A stretch of 64,000 bases of DNA, taken from positions 62,001 to 126,000 of the forward strand of contig JALMLS010000552.1 of the NCBI GenBank assembly GCA_038496445.1, in the 5' to 3' direction. Positions 1-11,788 of the stretch are shown here, one piece after another. Made by a program: the position numbers and the translations under genes. This stretch comes from Trichosphaerium sp. ATCC 40318. Its lineage: Eukaryota > Discosea > Flabellinia > Trichosidae. The notes under the pieces were generated by a model that saw nothing but the letters and a program-made list of their open reading frames with translations, was not told where the DNA came from and searched no databases. Every line of letters begins with the position of its first letter. Position 1 is the first letter of the stretch.

Positions 1-1
1 T

Positions 2-951
2 AGCCTTGCTCTCAGCAGAGAAGGAAAGGTATTCGGATGGGGAAGTAATAATTTCTTTGAAGTAAATCCTTCAGAACAGACTAAGAAAATTGACTCTCCT
101 GTTCTTATTGAACTAGACGATATAATAGTATCTATAGCAGCTGGTGTAAGTTATTCAATGGCATTGACTGATGAAGGTCATGTAGTTTCGTGGGGAAGAA
201 ATAATTGCGGACAATTGGGTCACTCTTTAGAAAAAAGCAAATCAGCGCCTAAGCGTGTTCCAGACTTAAAAGATATTACACAAGTTAATGGTGGAAGTCA
301 TGATTCCATTGTTTTAACTTTAGATGGAACAGTGTGGGCGATGGGAAGAGTTCCAAACGAGAAGGTATGACACACCTTACCGAATATGTTTTTCTGATTT
401 TTTACTTAAAAATCTCTTTTTTTTTCTATCGTAGCACCTTTCACAAACAACTAAATTTTTTTTCCTTCGCCAAAAGTTACGTCTTGCTATATTACCTTGA
501 TACAATGGCGTTTTTTGTGAGTGTAAAAGTGTTTTTGTGTTCCATAATTAATCGACTAACTTTTTTTTTCTTCTTGTAAAAGTATGGCAAAGGACGGACT
601 AAATACTCTTTTGGTGATGATACTGTAGTACTCTTAAAATACCATTACGCTCTTACATCATCTGGAAAGGTATATGAAGTAATGACATCAAAGAGAAACC
701 TTATCAGTGGTGATTTAAAGGTAGTAGACATTTGTGGAAGCCACTTTCCTTATTTCTTGGATAACAAAGGTAATATCCATCATAAGTTTACAAGTCTTGG
801 TTTATTGGCAGATAAGCGTTCTCATGAACGTTATCCACATAAAAAACCATGTTCAACTGTCTTTGTTGTTGGTTCAAAGACGTTGGCTTTGAATATAGTT
901 ACTGGCAAAGCAAAGTGGATTTCTGGTACTGTTAAATATAATCTAATGTGA
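2..951 (+). CDS. RCC1-repeat protein, 5' partial (R1)
   Basis: The gene runs in from the left edge. The frame opening at base 2 reads through RCC1 blades with W-G-S-N-N, S-W-G-R-N-N-C-G-Q-L-G and W-A-M-G motifs and the A-A-G-x-x-Y-S-M-A-L blade strand. An intron starts at the GT at 365 and ends at the AG before 583; both exons join in phase 0. The last exon ends with a TGA at 949-951. RCC1 propellers act elsewhere as exchange factors for small GTPases or as scaffolds. This copy resembles the two RCC1 genes at 19.7 and 28.1 kb, but I see no SAM-like tail; its last 100 residues are degenerate blades. The family call is firm; the function is unknown. Confidence 0.8.
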
Positions 952-1910
952 TATTTTGTATACTACTTGTATATCGTTTGTTTTATAATACCTCATAACA
1001 ACACCTGTTTTGGATAGTCAGATGGTATTATTGCCCTCTTTTTTGATACTCAATGTATCTTATATTATGGCTATTGATACGGCTACAGAGCGAGAAAAAA
1101 TCAATCTCATGCTCAAAAAATAACATTTGATTTTATTAGTCTATACATAAACGTCAATGAACTCCAATTACCTCAAAAAGAGAACCCAGCTAGTGCTGGG
1201 CGTCCAAACACAGGGATCGAACCTGCTTGACAGCATGAACATTTGACAGGACGGCAGCGCTTATGCCAAAGGCATTACGTTCCTCTGCTACCAACAATAT
1301 GAGGTACTGACCCTCACGCCCTTCCATTAATTCAGCTATAGCTGTAATCAGCAACATACATACTGACCCGCTACACCCCTTCACATAGGTTAAATTTACA
1401 ATTGTACAAGTGTTAATAGTAAGGAAGGGCCGACCGCCTAACCTCACTTTGGTAAAAACCAATTTTGATGAAAGTCTCTTTGATATCTATCTTAACCAAT
1501 AAAGCCATTTGAGAAAGACTGTAAAATCCTTCACCATGACGAGCTCGGTTGTAGAGTTTCCAACACCATTTAATGAGAATGCCCAGAACCACAAGGTTCC
1601 TTTCAGTAAGCACAATGGCATTGTGTAGAGTGTGTGAGCTATAAGAAAAAGTATAGCCAAGGGAACAAAAAATAACATGACAGTAAGGAGTAGCTTCATT
1701 CATTAAACGTCATAAATACCCATATTGTGCTGAACAACAACATGTAGAAAACATAAGAACGCTTAGCAAAATTGTTACTTTTTGTGACGTGATAGCAGAC
1801 ATATTAGGCTTTATTAGGTCAATCTACATGAACAATTTTTACTTCTCTCCCAAGAATACAGTCATTTAGTTTTTATTGGAAAAGGACCTCGTATCTAGCT
1901 TTTGATGTAG
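952..1910. other. Intergenic, no gene recognised
   Basis: No frame here has recognisable domains or splice structure. A tRNA B-box-like sequence on the minus strand near 1211-1226 is discussed under rejected items. Confidence 0.5.
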
Positions 1911-3148
1911 CTATACAGCCACACCTTGTTTGGTAACTGAACTGCCCTTGACACAAAGTTTTTTAGCACCTACTAGCACTTTAATACCTTCATCTGTAAT
2001 ACCTTTACAATAGGTCAGGTTAATAGAATAAACGCCAACCAAAGCTTTAATGCCTTCATCTGTAATACCTTCACATCCACTAAGATTGATTGTATGAACA
2101 CCTGCAAGTCCTTTGACCCCTTCATCAGTTACATTACTACGACTAATATCAATTGTATGAACTCCTTTCAATGCTTTAATACCTTCATCAGTCACACCAT
2201 CACAACGTAAAATACTTATTGTATGTACTCCTGCCAATGCCTTTATGCCTTCATCTGTTAACTCTTTACAATCTTCAAGAGATACAGTATGAACGCCTTT
2301 AAGTGATTTAATGCCTTTATCTGTAACTGAGCAATTTTTAAGCGCTAAAGTATGAACACCAGCAAGTCCATTGATATCTGTTACTTTGAAGCACTGAGTA
2401 ATATTAATAGTGTGGACGCCTTTCAGAGCATTGATGCCTTCATTGGTGATACCTATGACACGACAAAAGCGAACAGTGTGAACACCTGCTAGTGCTTTAA
2501 TACCTTCATCTGTAATAGCATATAAATTGCCAAAGTCAATAGTATGAACACCTTTCAGTGCTTTAATACTTTCATCTGTAATCTCTAACTCAGAAAGTCT
2601 AACAGAATGTACTCCTTTGAGTATCTTAATACTTCTATCTGTAACACATCTACACCAAGTATACTAATAGTGTGAACATCCTTAAGAAACTCAATGCCTC
2701 TATCAGTGATATTCTGGCATCTATTTATAGAAATAGTATGAACATCCCGAACTGCTTTAATGCCTTTATCTGTAATATACTTAGAATCTGAAAGATGTAA
2801 GGTCTTGACTCCAGCAATGGCCTCCAAATCTCGATCTTTTACAATAACTTCATTATCCAATACTCTTATATGTTTACAACCAGATAGCAATGAAACTACT
2901 GTAGTACCCAAATACCGAGGTAAAGAAATCACAGAATTGTCCATGACACCTTTGTACTTTAATATCTTTAAGATATCTGGTAAGTACTTAATCTTAACTT
3001 GTGTGTATCCAACAATATCGTGAATAATATCAGACAGTAAATGACATGTCTGAGCAATAGAAAATCGTATCTTTGATCCAGTTGTATGCTCTATTATCGT
3101 TGCAAGTATCTCTATTGGAAAATCGAAGATATTTTTTTGCTCTTGCAT
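1911..3148 (-). CDS. F-box protein with cysteine-containing-type leucine-rich repeats; one apparent frameshift
   Basis: The ATG at 3146-3148 begins a protein whose residues ~7-45 look like an F-box (I-F-D-F-P-I-E-I-L-A-T-I-I). It continues into about fourteen tandem 24-26-residue LRRs of the form T-D-E-G-I-K-A-L-K-G-V-H-T-I-N-L. F-box/LRR proteins usually recruit substrates to SCF ubiquitin ligases. The frame is interrupted once near 2645-2665: the upstream frame runs to a stop near 2585, while the repeats resume in another frame and end at the TAG 1911-1913. A single base restores the repeat register, so this is an assembly indel or a recent pseudogene. The repeats are unusually uniform, which suggests recent internal amplification. 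A related single-exon gene lies at 42738-43577. Confidence 0.75.
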
Positions 3149-3210
3149 CACCAGATGGCTGTTTTGGTTCAAAGTGAGCGAAAGGTGATAGAATTTGAAG
3201 TCAAAGAACG

Positions 3211-3451
3211 GGGGCCATAGTTATTTCCGAATTTTCCGAAAACAAAAATTCGAAAAAATAGAATTCGTAGAAAGATGCATAGCTAGGGCAGTCCACTAAA
3301 CTAGAAAGCGCCTGGTTCACTTACGGTCGGGTCCTCGCTGTGCTCGGAACTAGAACCCGACCTTCGCTCACATATAGGCATCCGGTTTTTATATCGAATT
3401 CTATTTTTTTGAATTTTTTCTTTCGAAAAATTCGGAAAAAACGAGGGTCCG
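3211..3451. mobile_element. MITE-like inverted-repeat element with 9-bp target duplication
   Basis: The left arm (about 3215-3267) and right arm (about 3395-3450) are imperfect inverted repeats of each other over roughly 50 bp. The pair CAAAGAACG at 3202-3210 and 3452-3460 flanks it as a 9-bp direct repeat. The centre holds a smaller hairpin (GGTCGGGT near 3326 against ACCCGACC near 3355). It is 241 bp and has no coding capacity. A 5' half-copy lies at 28772-28902. An 8-9 bp duplication fits hAT- or Mutator-type transposases; I cannot decide between them. Confidence 0.8.
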
Positions 3452-3729
3452 CAAAGAACGTACGTTGTATTTTGACTGCGTATTGGCTTAGTTATACTCT
3501 CAAACTCGTTCAAGTCCTGATTATTTGTGTTTGTTGTTGTTTTAGCGTGTTTTAACAGAGGTTGGTTGAGTTGATGTGCAAGACTTGCGTTTGAGGCTTC
3601 TACAATGTCTTCAATACGTTTTAAGAAGGTTTTATAGTTCCTCCGCTGTTTAATGTCTGTTAACGTTTCATTATGCTTCTCACAATAGTATTCAAGTGCT
3701 TGGTCGACAGTTACGCCTAAGAAATTCAT
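3301..3729 (-). CDS. Unknown protein whose C-terminus is supplied by a MITE
   Basis: The frame is intact from an ATG at 3727-3729 to a stop at 3301, 142 residues. Residues 1-90 are hydrophilic, with a possible helical segment (D-I-K-Q-R-R-N-Y-K-T-F-L-K-R-I). I recognise no family. The last ~47 residues are translated from the inverted-repeat element at 3211-3451. Reading the empty site, with one target copy, the codons after T-T-Y-V-L would have been a TGA. The insertion thus seems to have replaced the natural stop with a longer tail. Whether the extended protein is made is unknown. Confidence 0.45.
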   Translation of the reverse strand: MNFLGVTVDQALEYYCEKHNETLTDIKQRRNYKTFLKRIEDIVEASNASLAHQLNQPLLKHAKTTTNTNNQDLNEFESITKPIRSQNTTYVLCGPSFFPNFSKEKIQKNRIRYKNRMPICERRSGSSSEHSEDPTVSEPGAF

Positions 3730-4868
3730 TTTCTGTTGCCTCTCTAGATTTTACAGTCTTTCATTAGATACGCGCAGATAGTCAAAATCGTTCACGGTAT
3801 TTTCCAAACACAAAGTTTCCTTGTACTCCACTGCTCTCTAAGTGCCTATATCGCTATGTGCAGAAGTTTTGTAGCTCCTGAGGGTAAAATTATCTCTGTA
3901 CGTGCGTCTTATTGGCCCCACTGGGAAAAAAGTGCATGTGTATGGTCGTAATGGCTCCAAACAATTGCCAGTACGCTGTAAACATCCAAAAAAACTATCT
4001 CTGGAAATTTTGAAGGAGTCTGTACGTAGGGAAACAAAATAGTTCTATTTATTCTGTTTGTGCAAACTGAATTAGTTGTTTGTACGTCAAGATCACTTTG
4101 TGCATACTAAAAATGTTGTATGAGCTCACGTACACGGCAAACGCCATAGTAACTTTTATATTGGTAAAAGCGTTTTTTTGAGCTATTATTTTCGGTCATT
4201 TCGCGTAATCAAAACTATTTGGTGACGTTTCTTATGCGTAAGTAATGTGGTTGGGAGGAACTTTGCTTGTTTAATAGTGTAAACTCTACCTTTTGTACTG
4301 ACACACTCCAATTACATGTACATTAGCTAATAGAATGGTTTTAAGGAATTACAGGGCATTTGTTGTACGAGAGTACGAGACTTTTGGTTTTCACGTAACT
4401 GGTAACAAATACCTAAATCAGGCACAAGTCACTTTTACTCCCCAAAATTGTACAATCACAAGGTACATGTTATAAATAACATTAGTAACGATTCTTTGTG
4501 CCATGTACAATTAAAAACCCAAACTAGAAACAAAAGGACGTGTATTAAGCATTTTTAGATGCGTTTAGGGCAGTAGGGATGCGCAAATAGTGTTTCTTTT
4601 ATCGTTGAACTGATCTTTGTTTATCGCTGTGTGCTGGGCGGAAAACGTACAGTGACAACGTAACTTGGGATGTAAAACATATGTAGTGTATGCAGGGTTC
4701 ACAAAACAAGGAGCTTTGTGTGTACGAGCGTTGGACTTTGGGTGGATATTGCAAAAAGAATTTGCCTATCCGCCAGAATCTAGTCTTTCATAAAAAGGTG
4801 TTCAAGTCAGCGTCACTTAAGAAGGTATTCGGTTTGGTCTTTATTCTGCGAAGTAGTGTTGATGATTT
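3730..4868. other. Intergenic, no gene recognised
   Basis: About 1.1 kb of AT-rich sequence. One 83-codon frame at 4690-4941 has low-complexity translation and lies over the end of the LRR gene on the other strand; I do not accept it. Confidence 0.5.
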
Positions 4869-6040
4869 TTATTTTTTACGCTTGTACTTCACAGCTACAT
4901 TTGTTCTTTTAAGCCGTAATTTATCTAGAGCCTATTTTTGAAAAGACAAAAAGTTTAGAAGAAAGGAACATTCAATAACTAAAAACAAAGAAAAAAAAAA
5001 GAAAGTATCATTGACGCTCACCTCAATGTCAATAGAAATACATTGAGATAAATTAACTGTTCTTAATAGAGGTAAAGCATCCATGATCTTCTCCGGAACG
5101 GCTTTTGTAAGCTTACCCATGCAGCTTAGGTTTAAGAACAAAAGACCTTTGCAATTATGAATAATCTAGGCGAAACAAACCAATCAGTTTCATAATACAG
5201 TCAAAGTGAGGCTAACATACCTTGCATATAGCAATATCCTCGCACTGAGTAACAGCTGAAAGCTCTATATCTTGTAGAGTAGTACATTTTGAGATATGTA
5301 TCAAGCCAACAGCTGTAAATAAAGTTATAAAAAAGTCCAAGTTAGAATCACTGCCTTAAATACACGCACAGGTCATTTTCATACATCCATTAAGTGCCAA
5401 CCTCTTTAACTGTCTACAATGATTTCCAATTGCCTACATTGGGAGCAAACTCGGTTAATACAAGAGTTTTGGATACAATTAAATACAGCAGCAAGGTTGT
5501 ACCTCAACAAGTTGATTTTCAAGTAAGCTACAATGACTTAAATTCAATATTGTCAAACCACTTCCTATTGCTTCAATAACAGGTGTAAAATGACTAGTAC
5601 GTATACAGAAACCTATAAATATTGTGAACAATGAAGTCCATAGTCTATGAGTTACAGAGGAGTGAACGTACTGTTGGAAAAGTCAAGGATTTGCAACTTT
5701 GTCATGACGTGCATATGGCGGAAAAGTAGTCTTTGAGCGTTTTTGGTCGCTTTAAAGCTAAGATCGAGAGTGTCCAAAGCTATGCAAGTAATGTTAGCTT
5801 TGAAACAATTGTGCAAAAGCAGTGTTACATCAAAAAATACTTCGTAAAATCAACACCAATATTGAGAAAATACACAAAAGCTAAACAAAACATAACGAAC
5901 CTGTGCAGTTCTCGAACAAAAAATCTAATATAAAATCTAATGATATTGGAACAAGTTAGTATAAAACCATCCTTATTTAATACTCAGGCATCTTAACACT
6001 AACCTGAGGTGATTTGTGTGCCAAGTGACAACTTTCTCAT
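4869..6040 (-). CDS. AMN1-like leucine-rich-repeat protein, multi-exon
   Basis: At least seven short exons can be joined on the minus strand. A first exon starts at the ATG 6038-6040 (M-R-K-L-S-L) with a GTTAGT donor. LRR exons follow near 5800-5690, 5600-5510, 5430-5370, 5320-5223 and 5157-5022. The last exon begins after the AG at about 4943 and ends with the TAA at 4869-4871 and a basic tail (K-Y-K-R-K-K). The repeats carry L-x-L-x-x-C-x-x-L signatures such as L-T-I-L-N-L-S-H-C and L-K-R-L-A-L-N-G-C. That is the cysteine-containing LRR type of AMN1 and F-box/LRR proteins. No F-box was found. Exon edges are by eye; the LRR assignment is firm. Confidence 0.65.
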
Positions 6041-6060
6041 TTTCGGTCTAAAAATACTAG

Positions 6061-6619
6061 TCATACTACTGCACGTGTTTTTTGAATCTTGCTGTACCCA
6101 ATGGCCTTAAGAGTGTCTGATGATGCCATAATGATATCCATATCGTCTTCTGTCTCTCCAATACGTGTCATATCTATCCCTGTCACTTCTGTACCTTCAA
6201 GCAAAGGTTGAAAACTCTATCACAACAAAATGAAATAAGCGTTTTAGTCAGAGAACTCAACTCTTTTTCTTCTGCTTTTTGTACCCTCAGTGTCGTTTTA
6301 ATACATCCTCTTACATTTATATAAGAAAGCTTACGACAGTACTTGCTTATTACAGCAAGTGATTTATCTGTGAGGAGTGAACAGCCGCCCAAAATAAACG
6401 ACTTCACATTTGGACTTGATTTTGCAAGAGAAATCATGCCAATGTCAGATACTTTCCTAGGCTGATAGTCACGTGACTTTAATTTCAAAAAGTAGCTCGA
6501 GAAATGTACCTGCACTTGTGTAAACAAACAAACCGTAGTGTAGGTCCATGTGTCTCTCCAAGAAAAGCTAAACTTTCGTCCGTAAAATCGCAACCAGCCA
6601 AATTGATCTTGATGTAAAT
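6061..6619 (-). CDS. AMN1-like leucine-rich-repeat protein, 3' exons; 5' end not found
   Basis: Three exons are visible. The first holds I-N-L-A-G-C-D-F-T-D-E-S-L-A-F-L, the second S-D-I-G-M-I-S-L-A-K and T-D-K-S-L-A-V-I-S-K-Y-C-R-K-L-S. The last runs from the AG near 6225 to a TGA at 6061-6063 and encodes an acidic tail rich in D, E and M. These are cysteine-type LRRs. The stop lies only about 20 bp before the ATG of the neighbouring LRR gene on the same strand. The two may therefore be one locus split by tandem duplication or by a mis-called exon. Upstream exons beyond 6619 could not be identified. Confidence 0.5.
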
Positions 6620-7471
6620 CTAAGTCAGTATCTTTCGTAAACCATTTTTAATTAATTATTCCATACGCTAGTGAGTCTATTGACGCGTGGTAGAAGCATT
6701 TGAAGGGTTTTTGGCGTTATCTGAATACCCAACAGTTAGAACTTATAAGATTACGCTAAAATCAACGCCTTTGAATGTTTTTGTACCTTACGTCGATGAG
6801 GAAAGAGGTCTAGCGTTGTTTTTGATTTAAATACTGTATACATCGCAGTACGCCACCGAGAGCACGTAATGGCGCATGAACCGTAGTCGTAGTTAGATAA
6901 ATACTGAAATATCTCTGAGAAAACGTCCGTAGGCAGCTACAATACGTTAAAATAGTGCTTCAGGAATAGTCATTGATTCTACAGTACATTCGTTGCCATA
7001 GCTGCTCCTCGCCGTACAAACTTAAGCAAGTTTCAAAGGAAATGCGAAATTTCGTATTTTTCAAACACATCTAATGACAGTGTACAGTACGGGTTCCTCG
7101 AGGAATTTTTTTTTAACCGTGCATTAAACAAAACATGGTACCTCTTTTTTTACATGAGAATTATAATTTTAGCGAAACTTAATGCACTTGGAGTGTGGAT
7201 AATTGGTACTCCAACAAGTTTCATAATTGGTTGTGACAAAGTTGTCAGCCACTCCTATTTAATAGGACTTGCCTGATGACAACACACTCTGTTCACACTT
7301 CCTTCGATGATGACTGACATGTAGAACGCAGTTCTGTAATCATTGAATACTGAATAAAGCAGAATCATTCAAATTTCAACGTTAACGCAACAGCTGTATC
7401 TTGAGACCTGTGTTGACTCTTTGTTTGTCTTGTAAATCATTGCTGGCTAATACACTCCCAACTTCATACAT
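6620..7471. other. Intergenic or undetected 5' exons of the LRR gene
   Basis: No coding signature is recognisable. Start exons of the minus-strand LRR gene could lie here. Confidence 0.4.
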
Positions 7472-8363
7472 ATGTCTATACGTGGTATAAAAGTAATCAA
7501 GAGCGTCCTTAAAACACTGTCGTTAAGGATAAATTCAACCCAAACAAAGAAGTGTACATCAAGCTACGCTAAAAACAACAAATCAAGAGCTCCGTGTGCC
7601 GTCAACAAAAAGTCTAAAAAAAGAACGAAAAACCAGAAATGTAAATGTCATTACTCAAGCTTCGCTAACAGTGGTCCAACAAATACTCCTACTATAAATA
7701 ATGAAAACTCCGTAAAAGAAAATTACGAATGTAAATGTTACGCTCAGCATTCGCTTCATAGTTCACATGACAAGTCAAGAAAAAGTCATATGACTGATAA
7801 GTCACTTAAAAACAATCATAACTTAATAATCAAAAGCAGTAGTAACCAAATACCAAGTGCACGTGATTTCAAAACAATTGAAGAATATATAAAGGCTTTA
7901 GATGAACGTCTAAACTTACCTCAAGGAGAAAAGAACTGTAATGTATGGGCAACAGGAATGATAAACCTGATTGCTTCCGGAAACGGAGAAAAACTTACCT
8001 CACCTACAACACGTGCGTTTACTTTACACCAACACTTTGTGATATTTTGCTAATAATCGTGTAGCTGTTACTGTGACCATTGATTCTACTATGTACGATA
8101 TTCAAGTTGTTATTGTTAGCAACAGTCTTGTGGCGAACACTAAAACGCTTTCAGAGTATGCAATCAATCATTGGTTCCTACATATACGCTTTAATGGAAA
8201 GACAATTGTTGCATGCGGTTCTTACAAACAATTTTGTTTAAATTATACACTTGAATGGCCTGAATGGCCACGTGTTGTAGTGTTTATGCTTAAAGACAAG
8301 CCAAGTGAAATCAAGTTCGATCATAATCTTCTGTTTAAGACATACGAAATTACTCCAAACTAA
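7472..8363 (+). CDS. Unknown protein, basic Cys/Lys-rich N-terminus; one apparent frameshift
   Basis: An ATG at 7472 opens a protein with a basic N-terminus (residues 1-60 rich in K, R and N) and two C-K-C-H/C-K-C-Y pairs near residues 57 and 88. A charged middle follows, with K-T-I-E-E-Y-I-K-A-L-D. The first frame stops at 8051. A second frame, open from 8043 to the TAA at 8361-8363, continues with a compact beta-rich segment (V-A-V-T-V-T-I-D-S, H-W-F-L-H-I-R-F-N-G-K-T). No GT-AG intron fits, but a one-base shift at about 8038-8043 joins them. I recognise no family. The protein would be about 295 residues if the shift is an error. Confidence 0.5.
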
Positions 8364-9015
8364 GTCGAAAGAAAAAGAAAAGATGGAACACTAGTCAACA
8401 AACCGATAGCGACAGCCCTATCGAATAACAATATACACAAAGGAGGATACGCTACACACAAAGGGAGCCAAGGAGTAATTTAAGGCAATCATTGCTAGCT
8501 GCTCAAATATTCGGAGAACAATGACACTTTCAAAATATGATAGTGTATGTTTATTTTTCGTTTGCAGCTGTAGTAATAAAATGACGTTGAATAGAAACTG
8601 GCATTACTAAATGGGTATTTAATAATAGCCCCGTGTACATAGGTACAGCTTGTCGCTAATGATCCATCTGACATGCAAAGAAATCTCTATATGGTTTACC
8701 ATTGACATAGTTGCAATGCTCATTTCGTGGTATTTATCTAGTTAATCATTCATTAGCCTGTTGGCGTAGGTTACATTGACCATTTCGTTTTGAAGTCATA
8801 CTTCGAGCGAAAGAGTTTGTAGCGATTACTTTCGCATTTAGTCAAACACATTCAATTCCTGAGTAACTTAACCAATTGCTTCTAAAAGTAGCCACAAAAT
8901 CCATCGATTGCGTAAATACACATCAAAGTAGTGGATTGGGTACTGGGTACAGCTTACAAAAACTCTTTAGCTAAAAAGAAGCGGTCACGTTTGTACAAAG
9001 AGTGTATGGGTTTTT
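8364..9015. other. Intergenic, nothing recognised
   Basis: Non-coding AT-rich sequence between the ends of two convergent genes. Confidence 0.5.
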
Positions 9016-10385
9016 TTATTGTTTCTTTTTTTTCCGCTTTCGTTTATTCTTCGGAAGACACGGTGTCAATCCAGTTTTCTCTTTTATATGAAGAATTGGT
9101 GTGCTTTCCCATCTATCTTCGTAATACACAATATCACATACATCATCATCTTCCTCACAAGCACAAACAGCTTTAGTATTACACTTTACCGCTAAACAAA
9201 GACATGAGCAAAAAAAGTACCAAAGACTTGTCATAACACTTCAAGAGTAGATTGTGACAATAAACTTGACTTCCAATCTTGAAGAATGTTTCAACAGTCA
9301 AAAAAAAATGCAACCACGTGATTTTCACGTGCAAAATTATCAAGTTTTTTTTAAGATTGCTGGGTATTGTACATTGTACTCCATGTTGTAAGCTGTTGTC
9401 AAAAGAAGTTTTTCCTTTAGGATGATGGAAAAGCCTAAACACCCATTGACAAGTTTTGAACTTCCGTCCCAATAGTTGGTCACATTGTAATTTCTTTTCT
9501 TTCTTGAGAAGTGCAATATAAGGTTCAAGCCTTGATCTAACTAATAGTACTCCTGAAAATCCAGGTCCAAATACGAGAGAATAACAATGTATTAGTCCTT
9601 CATCTATATGATAATCTGGAAGAACTTGAGATCCCTCACAAACGGCATTGTCATCTTCTGTTATTAAAATCTTCGCGTTTTGAGCCTCATGTAGGAATAA
9701 ATACTCAAGTGCAAATGCCACTACTATGTTCTGAGAACGGTGTGATCCATATAGAGGCGTTTCCTACTAAAGAATCAGATAGTGAAACAAACATTGACTA
9801 AATAAAACAAACAAAAAAAAGACTTGACAATTTCTCTGAACACGTGTAGTAGGAGATAACAAAGCGAACCTTATCAAGTTGTTCGTGTATACTTTTTTCT
9901 AAATAGGGTAGCAGCTGTCAAAATCACGTGTTTGTTACAATCTCCGTACCGTTTCATGTAAGGTTTCGTTATCTTTTTCTATTGTTGCTGAGGTATTAAC
10001 TGCTTTAACGATATAACAAACAGGAAACAAGCACTTTAATTTTGGCTCTCGTTTATAGTTTGTAAGAATAAGCTGAACGACATCTTTTCTGTTTCTTAGC
10101 GCGTCTAGTAACGTCACAGGCTCTTTTACTTCTTGTTCTTTCGCAACTTCTTCAATAACATCTACACGTTTGTCTGTTGCGACAACAGGCTTTTCTGTAC
10201 CTACTTTAATCAATATCACGTGATAAATTTGCAGCTGTACTTTTTTCATCACTGTTCGTAGGTTTAACGTCTTGGCTTGGCGCCACTACTGTTTTTCTGC
10301 TCATTCTAGCCACATATCCCAAGTTTAAGATAGTTATCAGCGCTACAATAACAATAAAGAACACTAGCTGCTTACGCCGGAACAT
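9016..10385 (-). CDS. Type II membrane glycosyltransferase-like protein
   Basis: The ATG at 10383-10385 starts M-F-R-R-K-Q followed by an ~18-residue hydrophobic signal anchor (V-F-F-I-V-I-V-A-L-I-T-I-L-N-L), as in Golgi enzymes. Exons then run through L-L-P-Y-L-E-K-S (acceptor near 9925) and a phase-0 exon from about 9765. That exon holds A-K-I-L-I-T-E-D-D-N-A-V, a D-x-D-like E-D-D site, then a G-F-S-G-V-L-L-V motif and S-F-D-N-S-L-Q-H-G-V-Q. The last exon, from about 9190, is Cys/Asp-rich and ends in K-R-K-R-K-K-K-K at 9016. The order E-D-D, S-G-V-L-L, L-Q-H-G resembles MGAT4- or PGAP4-type GT-A enzymes; the exact family is uncertain. A one-base shift near 10210-10220 separates the anchor from the stem. 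Confidence 0.6.
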
Positions 10386-11353
10386 TGTAATGCAAAAATT
10401 CAAAGCCTATCAATCACTTAATAATGGCGGATACTAAGATCATCAAATTATATATTCTGATGTCACGCTCCAATGTGGAAGCCTAGATCTTTTATACATT
10501 GCAATTACATCAATGGTAAACTAGATGGAGAGTAGAAAGGGTGAAACAGAAATGGGCAGTTGTATGTGTACACATGTTGCAACTTCATCAACGGAGGAAG
10601 GACACTTGTAGTTTTATTTGAAATGCAATGCCTAACACATATTTACCTTTGTACTTTGGCTAGAAAATAATTACGAAAAAAAAATTCTACTTCAACAAGA
10701 AAACGGTTATTCTCCTTTTTGCTTAAAATTCCACTACTATTGCTCTAATAGCCAGAATAGCACTTTACGCGCGTATTACTAGTGTATAAACAGGCTAGTG
10801 AAAGTTAAACGTGTCCAATGACCCAGCTGTAATTAACCCAACATACATCCGCCCTACAAACATCAATATCAATATTAAAGTACGTACTGACACTAGCTTG
10901 CAAAAGGTTAGACAATCAGGAAGTGGGACAATTAAAAGTTGCGATTTCGCATAAACTATGGTACAGCTAAAAGAAGCTTTCATGCATTGCAATGGCAACA
11001 ACTACGCTTTCAGGCGTAAAAAGAACGATAAACGACGTCATATACGCAACAAATACTCAAAATACCGATTTATGTACTAACACACGCCATATCATACACA
11101 ACCATGTACTTATAGCGTATTCTAGATGCAATATCACAACCACGGGCGAAAAGGCGGCATCTACAAACAACAAGACCAATAAATGCGTCAGTGACGAATA
11201 GTAGGCACCAGGTAATTAACTGACGAATTCTACTTCATTTGTACTGACATTTCACCAACAAAGAGTGAACTAATTGCAGCGTATTGCAAAACAGAAACAG
11301 AGCTACAACTAAAACATCGACAGCGTAAACGGAAGGAATACCAGAAGGCGAAA
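10386..11353. other. Intergenic, possible upstream exon of the next gene
   Basis: No domain is recognised. The frame of the following gene is open back to about 11222, so an upstream exon could end near 11213 (a CAG|GTAATT donor). This is not proven. Confidence 0.4.
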
Positions 11354-11788
11354 ATGGATCTAAGCAATGTATTGGCTAAGTACAATGCTATGTATTCAAC
11401 TTGCTTACATAGTAGAACGACAAAGCAAGAAACTAGGATTGTTTGTACTTTTACAAAAAAAGAACTTACATCTTTTGAAGCTTTGCTTGAAAATGGCTTA
11501 AAACAACATGTGCAAAGGAAAAAGAATGATGATTCAGATGAAGAATTTATGCTTTCTGCTGGTGCAACACAAAAACTAAAACCAATCGATTCTAATAAGA
11601 GTTCATTGACTACAAATATCAATGTTGATAAAAACAAAGAACAAAATGATTTCATATCTCTTCGTAGAGACCTTGATATTGGTACTGTGCAGCTTCATAA
11701 ATCCATTCACCATAAGCACTGGGAACCATCAACAACTTGGCCAGTACCACCACTTGAATTAGACACTACCAAATCGTATTTTTTCTGA
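11354..11788 (+). CDS. Unknown small protein
   Basis: A 144-codon frame from an ATG at 11354 to a TGA at 11786-11788. Its upstream reading stays open to about 11222 and is rich in K, R and Q (helical). The translation has a charged helical middle (F-T-K-K-E-L-T-S-F-E-A-L-L-E-N-G-L-K-Q) and a Trp/Pro-rich end (H-W-E-P-S-T-T-W-P-V-P-P-L-E-L). It has no membrane segment. I recognise no family. Codon use and lack of stops argue for a real gene, but the 5' exon is unresolved. Confidence 0.45.
   Translation: MDLSNVLAKYNAMYSTCLHSRTTKQETRIVCTFTKKELTSFEALLENGLKQHVQRKKNDDSDEEFMLSAGATQKLKPIDSNKSSLTTNINVDKNKEQNDFISLRRDLDIGTVQLHKSIHHKHWEPSTTWPVPPLELDTTKSYFF

Noticed and set aside
1201-1300. tRNA-like signal on the minus strand: a perfect B-box-like GGTTCGATCCC with an A-box-like TGGCATAAGCG 45 nt upstream.
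   Set aside because: The acceptor ends do not pair and no D or anticodon stem forms at the right place. It could be a relic, but it does not fold as a tRNA.
4690-4941. 83-codon plus-strand frame.
   Set aside because: It overlaps the terminal exon of a better-supported LRR gene, has no family features and lacks splice context.
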